From Imbricaverruca yamaguchii (taxonomy: Eukaryota; Arthropoda; Thecostraca; Neoverrucidae), in NCBI GenBank assembly GCA_034440575.1, contig JAOTOL010001638.1, forward strand, positions 1,889,001 to 1,953,000: 64,000 nt of DNA, given 5' to 3'. Numbering within the stretch: position 1 is the stretch's first letter; each line of letters begins with the position of its first letter. A program made the position numbers and the translations under genes. The notes beneath the pieces are model-generated. The model made no database searches. It was not told the origin of the DNA and saw nothing but the letters and a program-made list of their open reading frames with translations. This document shows positions 43,430 through 55,380 of the stretch, piece by piece.

Positions 43430-43687
43430 GGCGGCGCCTGACGGGACGGCGCCTGACGGAGCGGCGCCTGACGGGACGGCACCTGACGGGACGGCGCCTG
43501 ACGGGACGGCGCCTGACGGGACGGCGCCTGACGGGACGGCGCCTGACGGGACGGCGCCTGACGGGACGGCGCCTGACGGGACGGCGCCTGACGGGGCAGC
43601 GCCTGACGGGACGGCGCCTGACGGGACGGCGCCTGACGGGACGGCGCCTGACGGGACGGCGCCTGACGGGACGGCGCCTGACGGGAC
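43430..43687. repeat. 15-bp minisatellite, ~17 units
   Basis: Unit GACGGGACGGCGCCT. It is a multiple of three, so it creates open frames such as (APDGT)n. Nearly homogeneous, hence recently expanded or conserved by conversion. Confidence 0.95.
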
Positions 43688-45559
43688 CTAGTGTCTCGGT
43701 GGATACCTATATAAAAGTGAGCATGATTAACACCGCTGGACTGGCGCTGGTTCGATCACGGTGCTCCGGCACAGTCTGACAGCCAAAAAAAACGTGTTCT
43801 ATGTAATTCCGAAGCCATGACCGTTTCAACCTTGACTAAAGCTCCTTGTATTCGTGTTTATGTCTGGCTATTTCTGTATGTCTGAGTGGCCGATCATCCA
43901 TCGAACACCACCAAGCATCGGCCCCAGTCTGCCTTAACGATTGGAACTTGGAACGTCATCGAGTTCAGCGAGATCTCCGCAGTTTATCCCCTCCGATTCC
44001 ATTGGCAGAGGTTGTGGTAAAGCTGTGTGCCCGTTCAGTATTTGCATGTAGGTCACCGCCCCGCCATATGCCAAGCCATACTGAATTCGTGTCGTCATTT
44101 CTCCTGGACGACTCTTGATGCACCACTGGGTGGGCGGCGACGTTATTGACCTTAATTAGATGACGTCGCGGCACACCAAGATCTCGTGCTGTCTACTGCG
44201 CACCATTCATTTGCCACGACAGTCTTGGGCATGGGTGGCCTGGTCTTCGTCTGAAACCCTTCGTGTCCTGACCTTTGTACCGATTGCAAGGTCCTGGTCA
44301 CCCTCTGAGACCCTTCGTGAGACTCGGTGTTTCTTCAGCTACCACTATGGTCTCACTTCCTTGCTGACGAGTTGTGGCACCGAAACGCCTTCCATAACGA
44401 CCGGGGAAGTGTTGTAATGTGCCTTCATAAATGTGAACTCGCTGGAATGAATCCGGCTCAGCGCGTTTTGTTTTTTCTTAGTAGAGACCAGTAACTCTAT
44501 TATATCGGCCAGCTGTCGTACATGATCAGATTGTTTTCAGTGTATGGGTTTAGGAAGTGCAATGCCGTCGCCAGCCTTCAGTGGTAACGGTGCTCGAACC
44601 TGCTATGTAACGGGCCGCCGGGCGGTATGCGCTGCTGCCGCGGCTGCTGCCGAGTCAGCAGTGGTGCTGCCCCTCCCCGCTGTCGCACGGGTGCGGCAGG
44701 CTCTCCGAGGTAAACCGTCGCGAGCGGGGGTTACACCGGCGTCGAGACCCAGACAGTGGTGCGGCGCGCGCTGCTGTGGCCTCCTCCGGACGGCACCACA
44801 GACTGAGGGCGTGGGTGGACGCGCCACCAGAGACCAGCGCTGGAACGTCGTGGTGCCCTTGGTACACGTGTCGGCGGTGCTGTAGTCTGGCAAGACCTTC
44901 TGACTGGGCCGTCATGTAGTCATTGGTACCAACTGCCATTGGAGGTTCGAACGCACTGCGACCTGCTCTTGCGGCTGATCTGGAGTGGTCCTGGACCATT
45001 CCCGACCATTGTAGTCTGAATGTGGCCCCTCCGGCGGCCGGTCCGGAGGGATCATGGACTATTCTCGGTCAGTATAGTCTGAATTTGTCCTGAAACGGCC
45101 GGTCCGAAGTCGTCATGGACCGGCCATTGTAGTCTGAATGTCGGCCGGTCCAGAGGGTTATGGACCAGTCCAGCCATTGTAATTTGAATGATGCAGATAT
45201 GAAGTTCGCGGAACTCACGAAGTCTTTTTGATGACAGGCAGCCCATCCCACCCACATCCCTTCCATGAAGTATAAAGCTCCACTAGCTTTTCTCCGGCAG
45301 GCACTATAACCTGTGAAGAAAAACCGCCCCTCAGCCTCCTTCCAGCCAATTATAGAATGCAACAAGTGAAGATCGAAAGTTCTCAAGAGGTCAGCCTAGT
45401 GGTCGCCTGGCACGATGGGAGGACGATGGTATCCCTGACTTCCATGAGGTCTTACCACGGTCATATCATTATCATGCAGCATCGTTGCGTAGTCAGTAAC
45501 GTAGTTCCTTCCTCAGCGTTAAAATGGGGTGTCCTTATATCACCCTTGCAGTAACGTAT
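43688..45559. other. Gene-free stretch with a possible LINE 5' remnant
   Basis: Around 43935-43960 the plus strand reads LTIGTWNVIEF, similar to the start of LINE endonucleases, but it is not followed by further motifs. 44540-44900 is GC-rich without a recognised gene. 44990-45175 carries repeated TGGACC...CATTGTAGTCTGAATG motifs. Confidence 0.35.
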
Positions 45560-47990
45560 CATACACCATGTCAATCATCAGCGGAAGTTGACTTAAATGA
45601 CCGAAAATATCAGCTCCAAGCAACTTACGTAGAACAAAAGATATTATCATAGTCGGCGATCTGGACATCAGCCTGCTCTGCAAGAACAAACCAATTTAAC
45701 GCCGTTTAGAAGAGTTGCTGGGTAGCCTAGCAGCATTGCGCCAGCTGGTTACTCGGCTGACGATGGTGATAATCAGGTCCTCGGAGGATGGCAGGGCAGA
45801 GTGGCGCCAATCGTTGATCGACGTCAGCATCGCCAACTCTCCTGACGTCGTGCCGTGTTCAATGACTGGGTGTCACCTAAGTGATCACGCTGCACGGAAA
45901 CCCGTACCCCACCTACTTTCCTCACAGCGTCGCAACACAACTATCCGGGGAAACAGATTACACGGACCCGATCGTGACGCCCTTCTATGCGACCTAGGGC
46001 TGGTTGACTGTGACCTTACTGGTATGTGTTTCACCACTGACATAAATTAAAATGTATCATCTTGGCTGCATGCGTGAAATTATATTCTGGATTGGCACTG
46101 GCCTTGGTATGCTTTCACTCCATGGCGGTGCCCTGCGCCATGGGTTACGGCAAGTGAAGACGTCAAGGCTGTTATATTCCAGTGTGATACACAGTGTGTG
46201 ATCGCCAAAGAAAGCGCCATGCCCGAAAATGTGACGGAGTAGAGACGGCTTCGTAATTTGTCAAAGCATTTGATAAAGCAAGGGAAGATGAAGTGTATTG
46301 ACACTCGTTTGGAAGGCGGACAGTAAACAACTATGGAGTGGCATCAAGTTTCTTCTCTTGAATACAATTCCGAAGAGTCGGAAGCTGTCACCGATGATGA
46401 ACGAATCTCTGAATCTGAAATTCTGAATGGGCATTTTTGCCCGTCGAGATAAGATCGTCGAACCATTTCTGTCCCAAAGTGATACAGCTGCTCTTCCACG
46501 TCGGAACCGTCGTACTGATGCCCTCCGCCTTAGGACAGTGACTTTTAACGAACTTGCCGTTTGCTTCCGAAAAATTAATCATTATCCTTCTGTGAGGACA
46601 GATGTTATTTGAATTTTCCTTCCCAGGTGACTTTTCTGTGATTGGTCGCCGTGTACGCCATGTACGCAACTCCACCTTATAAACCTTTCTATTCCAACCA
46701 GTAAACTGCCGTTCATGTGGAACGAAGCGGATATTTTCCCACTTCGCCAGTCTGGTTCAACTAACGATCCGAACAACGTCTGCCCTACTAGCCGCTTGAA
46801 TGTACTCTCCAAACTGCTTAACATTTTAGTGGCAAATCAGCTGACGCAGTGTCTTGACCGGAACTTCATTATCGCAGTCCGTCAGCACGGTCTCCGAAGG
46901 AGATATTCCAGGAATATTGCACTGCTGTGGGTAGGAGATACCATCATTTCAGCTGTCGATGATACAAATTTCGCAGCTCTGACAGTGTTATATTTTCAAA
47001 ATGTTTTGATTCTATTTCGCATGAAACTTGTTTTGTAATTCCATCATTTGAGCTGTCGATTATAAAACTGTAGAAGCTCTGACAGTGTTATAATTTTCAA
47101 AATGTTTTCATTCTATTCGCATGAAAATTGTTCTGTAAGCTTTCTTGATACCGCATTAATGAGCCCTGGGTCGTTGATTATTTGGCTGTCTGCGAACAGT
47201 GTGCACAATCGAATATCGGTGGTATGAAGCACGTCCGTTATGACATACCTCGCGGTTCCGTGCTCGGCCCTATTTTATACAGATGGTTTTCCCTGATTTG
47301 CCTGATTTCGTTGCCAACACTAACGTCATGTACGCCGATGACAGGCAGTTTGTCCATGTGCCGCAGCAGCTTTGATGATTCGGTCACTAACCTGCAATAA
47401 TACTTGTTTTCTATGAGCATCTGGATAGCTTTAAACGGCATGAAACTGAACCATCAGAAAATTCAATTAATGATCTTGTCGATATTTGAAGTGTGCAGGA
47501 TTCACCCTGTGATTTAAGAGGTTAGAAAACACGCGATCAATGAGGAAATCGCACAACGTCCACGCCTGAAAAAAAAATCAAATCGGTGTTGTATGTGACC
47601 TAACATTGACATACTCTGATCAGTTCAAACAAAAAATGTACCAGTATTCTTGCATCTCCAAGTTCAGAAATGAGCTGCCTGGCCGCGTTTTTAAGCACGT
47701 AATTAAGACCCTGATGTATTCACATATGCGTTGCTGCGTGACTGTGTAGGGAAGCATTTGTGGTCGGCAACGCACTAGGCTGCGCCAGGTTGTTGTAAAA
47801 TATGCAATCCGCATGCTGACACGTCGTAAGAAACAAGACCATGTAACACACATTGGAATTCGCTCAGGCTGGCCACATACTCGCCATATCCTAGAACAGC
47901 AGGATGCTACACTGGTTCATCGTGTACTCTACTCAATTCACACTCTTCCAGTTATGGACCACATGGTCCCGTCACTCCAGGATGATGATG
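45560..47990 (+). pseudogene. Decayed CR1/Jockey-type LINE ORF2
   Basis: RT landmarks appear in order but in several frames with many stops. These are LPFMWNEADIFPL with DPNNVCPTSRLNVLSKLLN (about 46710-46820), QHGLRRRYS (46890), IPRGSVLGPILY (47245), the catalytic-box remnant MYADDRQFVHVP (47331), and a C-terminal YAIRMLTRRKKQDHVTHI (47800). Between 45715 and 45900 SPDVVPCSMTGCHLSDHAA resembles the end of the endonuclease. It is an old relic. Confidence 0.7.
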
Positions 47991-48890
47991 ATGATCTACC
48001 ACCCGCCAGGTGTACCATTTGGGCTGACAATGACATCTTATGACTTCCCTACCCGTCAGGTGTACCATCTCGGCTGTGGTGGATACATCTGATGACTTCC
48101 CTACCCGTCGTGTGCCATCTCGCTGTGGTGGGTACATCTGATGACTTCCTTACCCGTCAGTGTGCCATCTGTTGGTGGTACATCTTATGACTTCCCTACC
48201 CGTCAGGTGTACCATCTCGGCTGTGGCGGATACATCTGATGACTTCCCTACCCGTCAGGTGTACCATCTCGGCTGTGGCGGATACATCTGATGACTCCAC
48301 TACCCATCAGGTGTACTATCTGGGTTGTGGCGGATACATCTGATGACTTCCCCACCCATCAGGCGTACTATCTGGGCTGTGGCGGATACATCTGATGACT
48401 TCCCTACCCATAAGGTGTACTATCTGGGCTGTGGCGGATACATCTGATGACTTCCCTACCCATCAGGTGTACTATCTGGGCTGTGGCGGATACATCTGAT
48501 GACTTCCCTACCCATCAGGTGTACTATCTGGGATGTGGCGGATACATCTGATGACTTCCCTACCCATCAGGTGTACTATCTGGGCTGTGGCGGATACATC
48601 TGATGACTTCCCTGCCCATCAGGTGTACTATCTGGGCTGTGGCGGATACATCTGATGACTTCCCTACCCATCAGGTGTACTATCTGGGCTGTGGCGGATA
48701 CATCTGATGACTTCCCTACCCATCAGGTGTACTATCTGGGCTGTGGCGGATACATCTGATGACTTCCCTGCCCATCAGGTGTACTATCTGGGCTGTGGCG
48801 GATACATCTGATGACTTCCCTACCCATAAGGTGTACTATCTGGGCTGTGGCGGATACATCTGATGACTTCCCTGCCCATCAGGTGTACCT
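47991..48890. repeat. 52-bp minisatellite, ~17 units
   Basis: The unit has CTACCCATCAGGTGTACTAT and GGGCTGTGGCGGATACATCT. Units near the left end are more diverged (CCCGTCAGGTGTACCATCTC); those in the middle and right are almost identical. The array begins at the end of the LINE relic and stops ~60 bp before the CIDE-N start codon. Confidence 0.93.
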
Positions 48891-48952
48891 ACTGAACCGT
48901 GCCGGGTGCGCCTCACCACTGCTGTTGTATCCGCAGCTGCGCTGACCGAACT

Positions 48953-49082
48953 ATGGCGGACATGTCCGACGACAACTCGGTGTCCGAGTCCACCAGCCGG
49001 AAACCACTCAAGCTGTGGGACGTTCACCGCAACCACAAGCTGGGTCTGGTCGTCGGTTCCCTTCAAGAGTTCATCACGAAAG
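48953..49082 (+). CDS. CIDE-N domain protein (DFF/ICAD/CIDE-like), exon 1
   Basis: The ATG at 48953 starts MADMSDDNSVSESTSRKPLK, then LWDVHRNHKLGLVVGSLQEF and ITKG. The donor is ACGAAAG|GTGCGA, in phase 1. The sequence K-P-x-K-L-W-D-x-x-R...G-x-V-x-x-S-L-x-E-F fits the first strands and helix of a CIDE-N domain, including the basic residues used for head-to-tail binding. Upstream is not spliced visibly; the frame is open to 48899. The domain completes exactly in phase with the exon at 51577. Such proteins control the caspase-activated DNase (DFFB/CAD) or its inhibitor DFFA/ICAD, or form CIDE polymers. The subtype cannot be decided from this domain alone. The 52-bp minisatellite ends just upstream and may overlap the promoter. 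Confidence 0.78.
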
Positions 49083-51576
49083 GTGCGATTTCTCTTAACC
49101 TCAAGCTCCTGTCTATCGCGAAATGCGTGGTTCCATTGATCCCTCCACTCGTTATTCCCGAGAATCAAAGATGCGATCTTGCCTTGCTTCAGTGACACTA
49201 AGGTCGCACCTACCCACCCTTGTCCTCTCTCTATCCGTTAGGGTGTGAGTCTTTCTTTTGACCTCCTGTCTATCAGTAAATATGCGGCGGTCTAGCCCTG
49301 GAAACTTGCTAACACTGAAGTCTGCATTTGATGTTTACCTCCATACTGTACATCAGTTAAGCCATATTACAAACTTGTACCATGGTACAGGATGGTACTT
49401 GTGCCATCCTGGCCTCCCTGATGTGAGGCTACGGCAACAAGGTGGAACTGAGTTAGACTGGAATGTCTGCCGGTACTGGGGTCGCTGCCGGTCCACCAGT
49501 ATCGCGCTGCTCCGCCGCTCCGCTCCCCGCTTCGTTCCTCGTTGACTGTCAGTGCCGCCCCATCAATGGTCAATTATTCATGAATTAGGGTGGAAAATAC
49601 CACTTGTTGAACACAGAATCGACATCCTTCCCAAATGAGTATTGTCATCGTGCCCCTTGACGTGTTGATGAGAATTGAAATTGAATTGAAAGACCATTAT
49701 TTTAACATTGTGCCCCCACTGACCCCCGAGACTTGGGCCGATGTCGGTCCACCAATTCCGCCCCATTGTCCGCTGGGACTGGGACCTCTGTCGGCCCATC
49801 ACTGCCGCTCCACTGACCGCCGTGACTGGGGCCGCTGTCCGTCCACCAGCGCCCCCCCCCCCCCACTGACCGCTGTGCATGCTGGGCGGTTGCTATGTGG
49901 TGCTAGTGGTGGCTGATCAGAGTGTTCTCTGTTGTTCGAAGATCTGATCTCAGGCCCAAATGTGTGATTTTGCATGCGCAAAATGTATCCACTTTCTCCT
50001 TCCTGTTACACAGCTGCGTTTGTTAGGCCGGCGGGCGCGGAGTAAGCTAGGTGTCGGTTCGAGGTCACGGCCTGGCTGCCCGACTCATATTCCACCCTGG
50101 GTAGCGTTACCGTGCAGCGGCACCTCACGTGTCCACTCACCTGGACCCAGTCGGTGTGCGGTGGGACACTGCCTGCTCAGATGAAGCTCGATTACCGCGC
50201 ATGCTGAAGTTTCAGAAGCCGCATTAAAAAATATCGTGCAATTTGTCTGTTGTTCGAAGTACACATCACGTTCTTCACGTAGCATGTATTACACTATGAT
50301 GCGTTTTGCGTGGTTGCAGAAGCCAGATTTAAGAGCACAAGTACGAAGCATAGCATCGATGCACACAACTTAGAAAGCGACCTGTTCCTTCAATAGACAC
50401 AGCCAATTTGGCGCGGATACTTTTTGCTTTTACAGCCAGGTATTATGGTTTAGTTAGCATGCATAGTACAGAACTCGTTAGGCGGACGGATCGGCGAGAG
50501 CTCTGATTACGACCCAGAGGAGCAGTAACCGTGGCATCACCTTCGCCAGCGCATGCAACCAAACCCCAGCACACGTTGCGAGGCACACATCAAATGGTGC
50601 GCGGCCCGCGAGCAGAACCGCTTGCCGTGTTCAGAGAGATGTGGAAGTCGTGACCGGCATTAATGAAACTGTGGTGTTGGCAGACGCATTAATACCCCAC
50701 CAAGTCGCTCGGTGGTAAGTGACGGTGACCTCCGCTCCTGCATGTCTCATTATTGTTCTTTGGCGTGTCTTCCTAGACAATGCGCGTCGCCACTCGCACT
50801 GCCTTTTCGCGGAATCCCGGCGTGAGTTTGATGAGATGTCGGCTGGGTTCCGCGATCTTCACGTGTCCAAACCATACCGATTTCGTTCGGTAGGCCCACA
50901 TTGTGAACGGCGCCCGAAGCCTGACCTCGAGTCAAAGGTGTGTGAAAGCCATGGCGCGTCCGGCGCGCGCGAGAGGAGCGGTGCCAGGGGACGAGTGGTC
51001 TAGGGGTAAGTTGCTCGTCTCACAATCGAAAGGCTACGGATTCAAGTCTCACCTGTCGCTACTCTTCGCTCGTGACCAATCGGCGTGAGAGATTGGCGAC
51101 GCTACATGACTCAACGGCCCATGTGTCGTAAAATCAATAACCAACCAGAGGAGCGGTGCCCGAATTGACACGAACCTGCACGTCGGCTGGTGTTGCCAGT
51201 TCCGAGGCTACTGGCTGTGCGCTTACTCCGCCTCCCATCCCCTCCTCGTGTCACCTCTAGTTGTCGGCAGCAACGCCGACTATCGAACAGTGATACTACA
51301 GATCGGGACCCGCCTATGGGCGGCGGTGCTCCTGATTCGTGTGGTGCACGACTCACAGCGAAATCATCTTGGCTCAGACCGGCACGGGTGTGCCCTCGTT
51401 TTGCGGCCGACAGTTGGCACAAATCATTTCCTGGAAACTCTCGCCGCAGCCGTGTCGCTACCCGGACCGGGCGGCTCGACGAGACGCCCAGCTCGAGACG
51501 GCCGCAGGTGTGGCCCGGACGCGGCGGTAGCACGATCGGCCGGCACCCTGATGCACTCGCGCCCCTCTGTTCGCAG
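49083..51576 (+). other. Intron 1 of the CIDE-N gene
   Basis: 2494-bp intron, GTGCGA...TTCGCAG. It contains diverged ~50-bp GC-rich units (GACTGGGGCCGCTGTCCG type, about 49470-49870), a C-homopolymer near 49850, and a full SINE at 50986-51146. Confidence 0.7.
50986..51146 (+). mobile_element. tRNA-derived SINE, 161 bp, with 14-bp target duplication
   Basis: Flanked by perfect AGAGGAGCGGTGCC at 50972-50985 and 51147-51160. The head resembles a tRNA: an A-box-like TGGTCTAGGGG near 50997 and a B-box-like GGATTCAAGTC near 51037, with a degenerate anticodon arm. The 3' end, GCTACATGACTCAACGGCCC ... AATCAATAACCAACC, is related to the mini-SINE bodies. It could be transcribed by RNA polymerase III. 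It is inside the CIDE-N intron on the sense strand. Confidence 0.82.
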
Positions 51577-51742
51577 GAAAGGCTCGTCTCGGCATCGGCG
51601 AGTCGACCACGGTGCGGGTTGTCCTCGAAGAGGACGGCACGGCTATCGAGGACGAGGAGTACTTTGGCACGCTCGATCCGCATACGGTGCTCATGCTGAT
51701 CCCGGCCGGCCTCCGCTGGACAGACTCGAAAACGTTCGAATA
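51577..51742 (+). CDS. CIDE-N domain protein, exon 2
   Basis: The acceptor is CTGTTCGCAG|GAAAGG and the donor is TTCGAATA|GTGAGT; the exon has 166 nt. The split Gly codon joins exon 1, giving KGKARLGI, then VRVVLEEDGTAIEDEEYFGT, LDPHTVLMLI and PAGLRW. The VLEEDGT-x-x-x-x-E-Y-F acidic loop, followed by L-x-x-x-T-x-L-M-x-L and a terminal Trp, is the hallmark of the second half of CIDE-N, with the acidic patch that pairs with a basic partner surface. In this reading the TAG at 51741-51743 spans the donor and is not a stop. The exon ends in phase 2, so at least one more exon exists, but none was recognised to the end of the window. Confidence 0.83.
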
Positions 51743-53726
51743 GTGAGTGCTAGACATTACGTATAGTGGGTGATTATGAAAACGGTGAGTATAGGGCACT
51801 AGGGCACACATGAAGTTCTTGAAAGGCAATTGTATAGTTTTGAAACTTGCAGAATTAATATTGTGTGACCGGGAGAGAAAGAGAGAAATAGAGGAAAAAT
51901 AGCAGGAAAGCGGGAAAGCAAAACCAACAATCGAAACATACAAAAATCCTGCCCTACCTGAAGCAGCCAGCATGACATAATACTTTGAACATAGTACAAA
52001 CAAGTATGATTGAACATCAGGTGTCATTGTGGTCGGATGATGAATTGTTATGGGCGTCCTGTAACCAACGCAGTTGATGCGGAAAAACCATAGCTGTCGT
52101 CGGATAAATATAACAAGAGATGTTGCGGCTTCCTACTGGTGAGTTATGGTGCCGGTAATCTTGGTAGTATGAACACGTGCAGCGGTCGAGATGAATTCAT
52201 GAAAGTGGTTGACAAGTGACCAATAGGTTTTTTTTAGTAATGTTTAGGTATGATTTTACCTTTAGCCATCTATGTTTTCATTAAAAAAACGATACCAACT
52301 ACGTGGTATGTAGGTTCCAGCTGCATATATGTGTAGGTAGTGCGTATATGGCGAAATATTTGTGCCTCTTTAAATAAGCAAAACAATATCCCATCAGTTA
52401 CATACCAAAGAGAAAAGTATTGTGAGTGTGACCATGTGGTGTATCTCAGGGCGTGACAGCCAGCCGATATATTGGCCGATGGCGCCCAGTTTTGGTGGAA
52501 CCGCAACGGACCGCTGGTCTCGCGCCGTGTATTGACATTGCAGATTCAAACACCACATTCGGGAGAGAAAGACCGATTTCAGAACCAAAGGTTGGCATTT
52601 CGGCATACGAGCATTAAGCGCCAGTCCGGATACCCGCCCCTCTCAAAATGAAATGGTCGCTCTCTTCCCAACATCGGGCTACTGTGACGAACATTGTTCT
52701 CGTGTCTGACAGCGGAGTGTGCAGGAGTGTACCATGACGAATTGCCGCGCAATAGCACGACTGGCACGGTGTGTCACGGTCCCTTCTGCCTCGCAGCTCG
52801 TCCGCGCAGCTAACGCCACACAGCCGCCCAGGGTGATATCTGTTACGCTGGCATCGATCCGACTGGGGCTGAATCCATACTGCTACCTGAGCAGCCCCTC
52901 TCTCCCTCTCTCTCGTTCTCTCTCGCTTTCGCTCTCGCTCTCTCTCGCTCTCGCTCTGTCTCTATCCCTGTTTCTGCTTCTCTCTTTCTCTCTTGAAGCC
53001 TTCTTCATGGATCGCCTGTTGTCCTGGAAGCTGGTAAAAATCAAAATTAATGGTTGAATTCAGTGTTCATGAATTACAACTTCAGCGCTCTAAAAGAAGA
53101 AACGTTCCTAGGTATTTTTTTTTAATGTGACGGTTGGGCCGCGTCAAGCTGGGCCGGGCCGGGTTGGGTCCCTCATACGAACTTCAGTTGTATATTCAGG
53201 GAAATTGACTCGCTTGAACTTCGGCCTCTGTACTGACAAGACTGTTGGGACGTGACGAGGTTTCGACCTGCCATCGCCGAGCGTCAATGTCGACTGATTG
53301 CAGAGTAGTTACAGCCTAGAGTAGTTTCGGGCTGATTGGGAATTAAAGTTAATAAGATGAAGCGCTGACTAAGGAAAACATTTAATACGTGTTCATCACA
53401 GCAATTAACCAATAACAATGCATAGGCTACTTTTACGCATCATGCTCATCAGTTCTAGCTTAAATTAAATTGGCGTTCGATCTCGCTGTTAACAGACCGT
53501 TGACTGTTGACTGACTGTTGAATGTTGACACCACTGTTGACAGATGCAGCTGTGGCGAGTGGCACAGTCGTGAACAATGTATGCACTCTCTATTTGTCAG
53601 AGTGCACAGCGCAGCATCGCGTGCCTGGAGAGAAGGGGATCTAGGAGTGTACTGGTACACTTGGTAGTGGGCATTCGGCTCAGAAGTGAGACATTTGTCA
53701 CATGTGAGGCCCAGGCTTCACCGTCC
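51743..53726. other. Downstream intron or flank of the CIDE-N gene
   Basis: No further exon is recognised. A degenerate mini-SINE-like piece lies at about 52050-52092 (ATGGGCGTCCTGTAACCAAC), and a TC-rich microsatellite at about 52895-52997. Confidence 0.4.
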
Positions 53727-53875
53727 TGACCTTGGAGACCTGACTTCACCGTCCTGACCTAGCCTGACCTGACTTCACCGTCCTGACCTAGCCTGACCTG
53801 ACTTCACCGTCCTGACCTAGCCTGACCTGACTTCACCGTCCTGACCTAGCCTGACCTGACTTCACCGTCCACCGT
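53727..53875. repeat. 29-bp minisatellite, ~5 units
   Basis: The unit has CTTCACCGTCCTGACCTAGC plus CTGACCTGA. Nearly perfect copies. Confidence 0.92.
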
Positions 53876-53934
53876 AGAGCTTCCAGTCCGGGCGGCAAGT
53901 TGTGGAACACCGCAATGCATTCAGTGCTTACCAA

Positions 53935-54485
53935 GTGCTATTTGTTGGAGTTTGCGTGAGACGAAATGTACGACCTTCAATATACCAGGAGGTGCTGAGT
54001 TTACATCAAAAGTAGCGTTAGGGATTATGCTATATTACTCAACGTTTCGGCCAGGGGCCATCGTCAGGAGTGATATAAAAAATGGCAGGGTTAACAATTG
54101 AAAAAACGTGGGAAAAGAACGTGCAAAAATGCACGTGAATCACAGAAAAGCATCTTCATTGATGCAGACACTTCAAGAAACTCCAAACCAGAAATCAACT
54201 AGGTCAAGATAGAATCCTCTGAGGAAGCCCGAGCCGATGGTCCATATACATATCGACACATGCATGCACGCACATATATAGACATATATCGAATGTAACG
54301 CGTAATGCATAAAGTATAATTTATGTTTATGTAATTTTATGTGATATACCAAGACGTCGTTTGCGTGTTTAGTTGCGGCCGTAGATTACGTATGTGTAGA
54401 GATTCGAGGACCTTCAGATCAGCGTTGTCCCTGGTTGTTGCTATAATTTCTACTTTGAAGTTTGTGTTTGTGTTAATCTACGGCC
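53935..54485 (-). mobile_element. Penelope-like element 3' end, copy B
   Basis: On the minus strand this runs from the GIY-YIG C-terminal peptide (at about 54345-54485, DNADLKVLESLHIRNLRPQL) through a 3' region with a hammerhead motif. It is about 85-90% similar by eye to copy A (12699-13225). It ends near 53935. At its 5' side the sequence passes into A-rich low-quality DNA. Confidence 0.78.
54031..54077 (-). ncRNA. Minimal hammerhead ribozyme of the Penelope-like element
   Basis: Read on the minus strand: stem I TATATCACTC (54077-54068) pairs with GAGTAATATA (54040-54031) with one mismatch. The core is CTGACGA (54067-54061). Stem II is GGCC, loop CCT, GGCC (54059-54049). The core GAAA (54048-54045) is followed by a two-pair stem III, AC/GT, with the cleavage-site T at 54041. 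This is the minimal short-stem-III type known from Penelope-like elements, which may act as a dimer. All core positions are canonical. Confidence 0.72.
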
Positions 54486-54805
54486 GCAAAAAAACCCAAA
54501 AACTTAAAACAAAAAAAAATAAAAAAAAAAAAAATAAAACCTTATTTATTACGCTTAACATACAAAAAAATATATAAAAATTGGGGGGAATAGATATTAA
54601 TAATAAATAAAACAAACCCCCGGCCCCTCCTTCAAAAATTATTCTACTACAAATTTGATTTTTGGTTTTTGGTTTTTTAGAAGTTCAAAAAAAAAGAATA
54701 TTTTTTTTTGATATATATTTTTTTTTTTCCCTTTCTTTCCCCCCTTTTTTTTAATACTCAACCCTTTTTATTTTAAAAAAAACCCCAGGCCAAGGCCCGG
54801 AAAGA

Positions 54806-54836
<31 letters not shown>

Positions 54837-54891
54837 TTATTATTTAAATAAACAAACACCCCATATTTTTAGTTTTGTAAAAATCCACTCA

Positions 54892-54933
<42 letters not shown>

Positions 54934-55131
54934 TTTTTTTAAAAAAAATTTTATTTTTTATTATTTAATTATAAATTTTTTTTTTTTAAAAACCAAAAAA
55001 CCTTATTAGGTTTTTATTTTTAAAAAAAAAAAAAAACAACGTTTTTCTTTTTGGAAACAAAAAAAAAAAACTAAATAACACCCACCACAAATAAAAGAAT
55101 TGATTATTAAAATTAAAAACAAAAAAAAAAA

Positions 55132-55224
<93 letters not shown>

Positions 55225-55380
55225 AAACCAAACCCCACCCACCCAAAAAAAAAAAAAAAAAAACAACAACCCAAAAAAAACTATTTATTTAAATATTTTA
55301 AATTTTTTTTTATTTTTTTTTTTTTATTTTTAAATTTATTTTTTTTAATTTTTTTTTTTTTTTTTTTTTTAATTTAAAGA
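54486..55380. other. A/T homopolymer-rich stretch, possibly an assembly artefact
   Basis: Dominated by long A and T runs (including more than 80 consecutive A near 55130-55222), with doubled-letter remnants of complex sequence in between. Its composition differs abruptly from both flanks. Lys- or Phe-rich frames here are not genes. Confidence 0.7.

Noticed and set aside
43104..43691. 195-codon frame ending in Ala-Pro-Asp-Gly-Thr repeats
   Set aside because: Its 3' half is the 15-bp minisatellite and its 5' part overlaps a dispersed repeat. No conserved domain.
47991..48890. CRISPR-like array
   Set aside because: Repeats are directly adjacent without unique spacers, and the context is a eukaryotic genome; it is a minisatellite.
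50986..51060. tRNA gene
   Set aside because: A- and B-box-like motifs are present, but the anticodon and acceptor stems do not pair properly, and the unit has a SINE tail with a target duplication.
52050..52092. Further mini-SINE copy
   Set aside because: The body motif is present but the tail is altered and no clear flanking duplication was found, so it was not counted among the supported insertions.
54986..55269. Phe-rich minus-strand frames
   Set aside because: Translation of A/T homopolymers in a doubtful assembly region.
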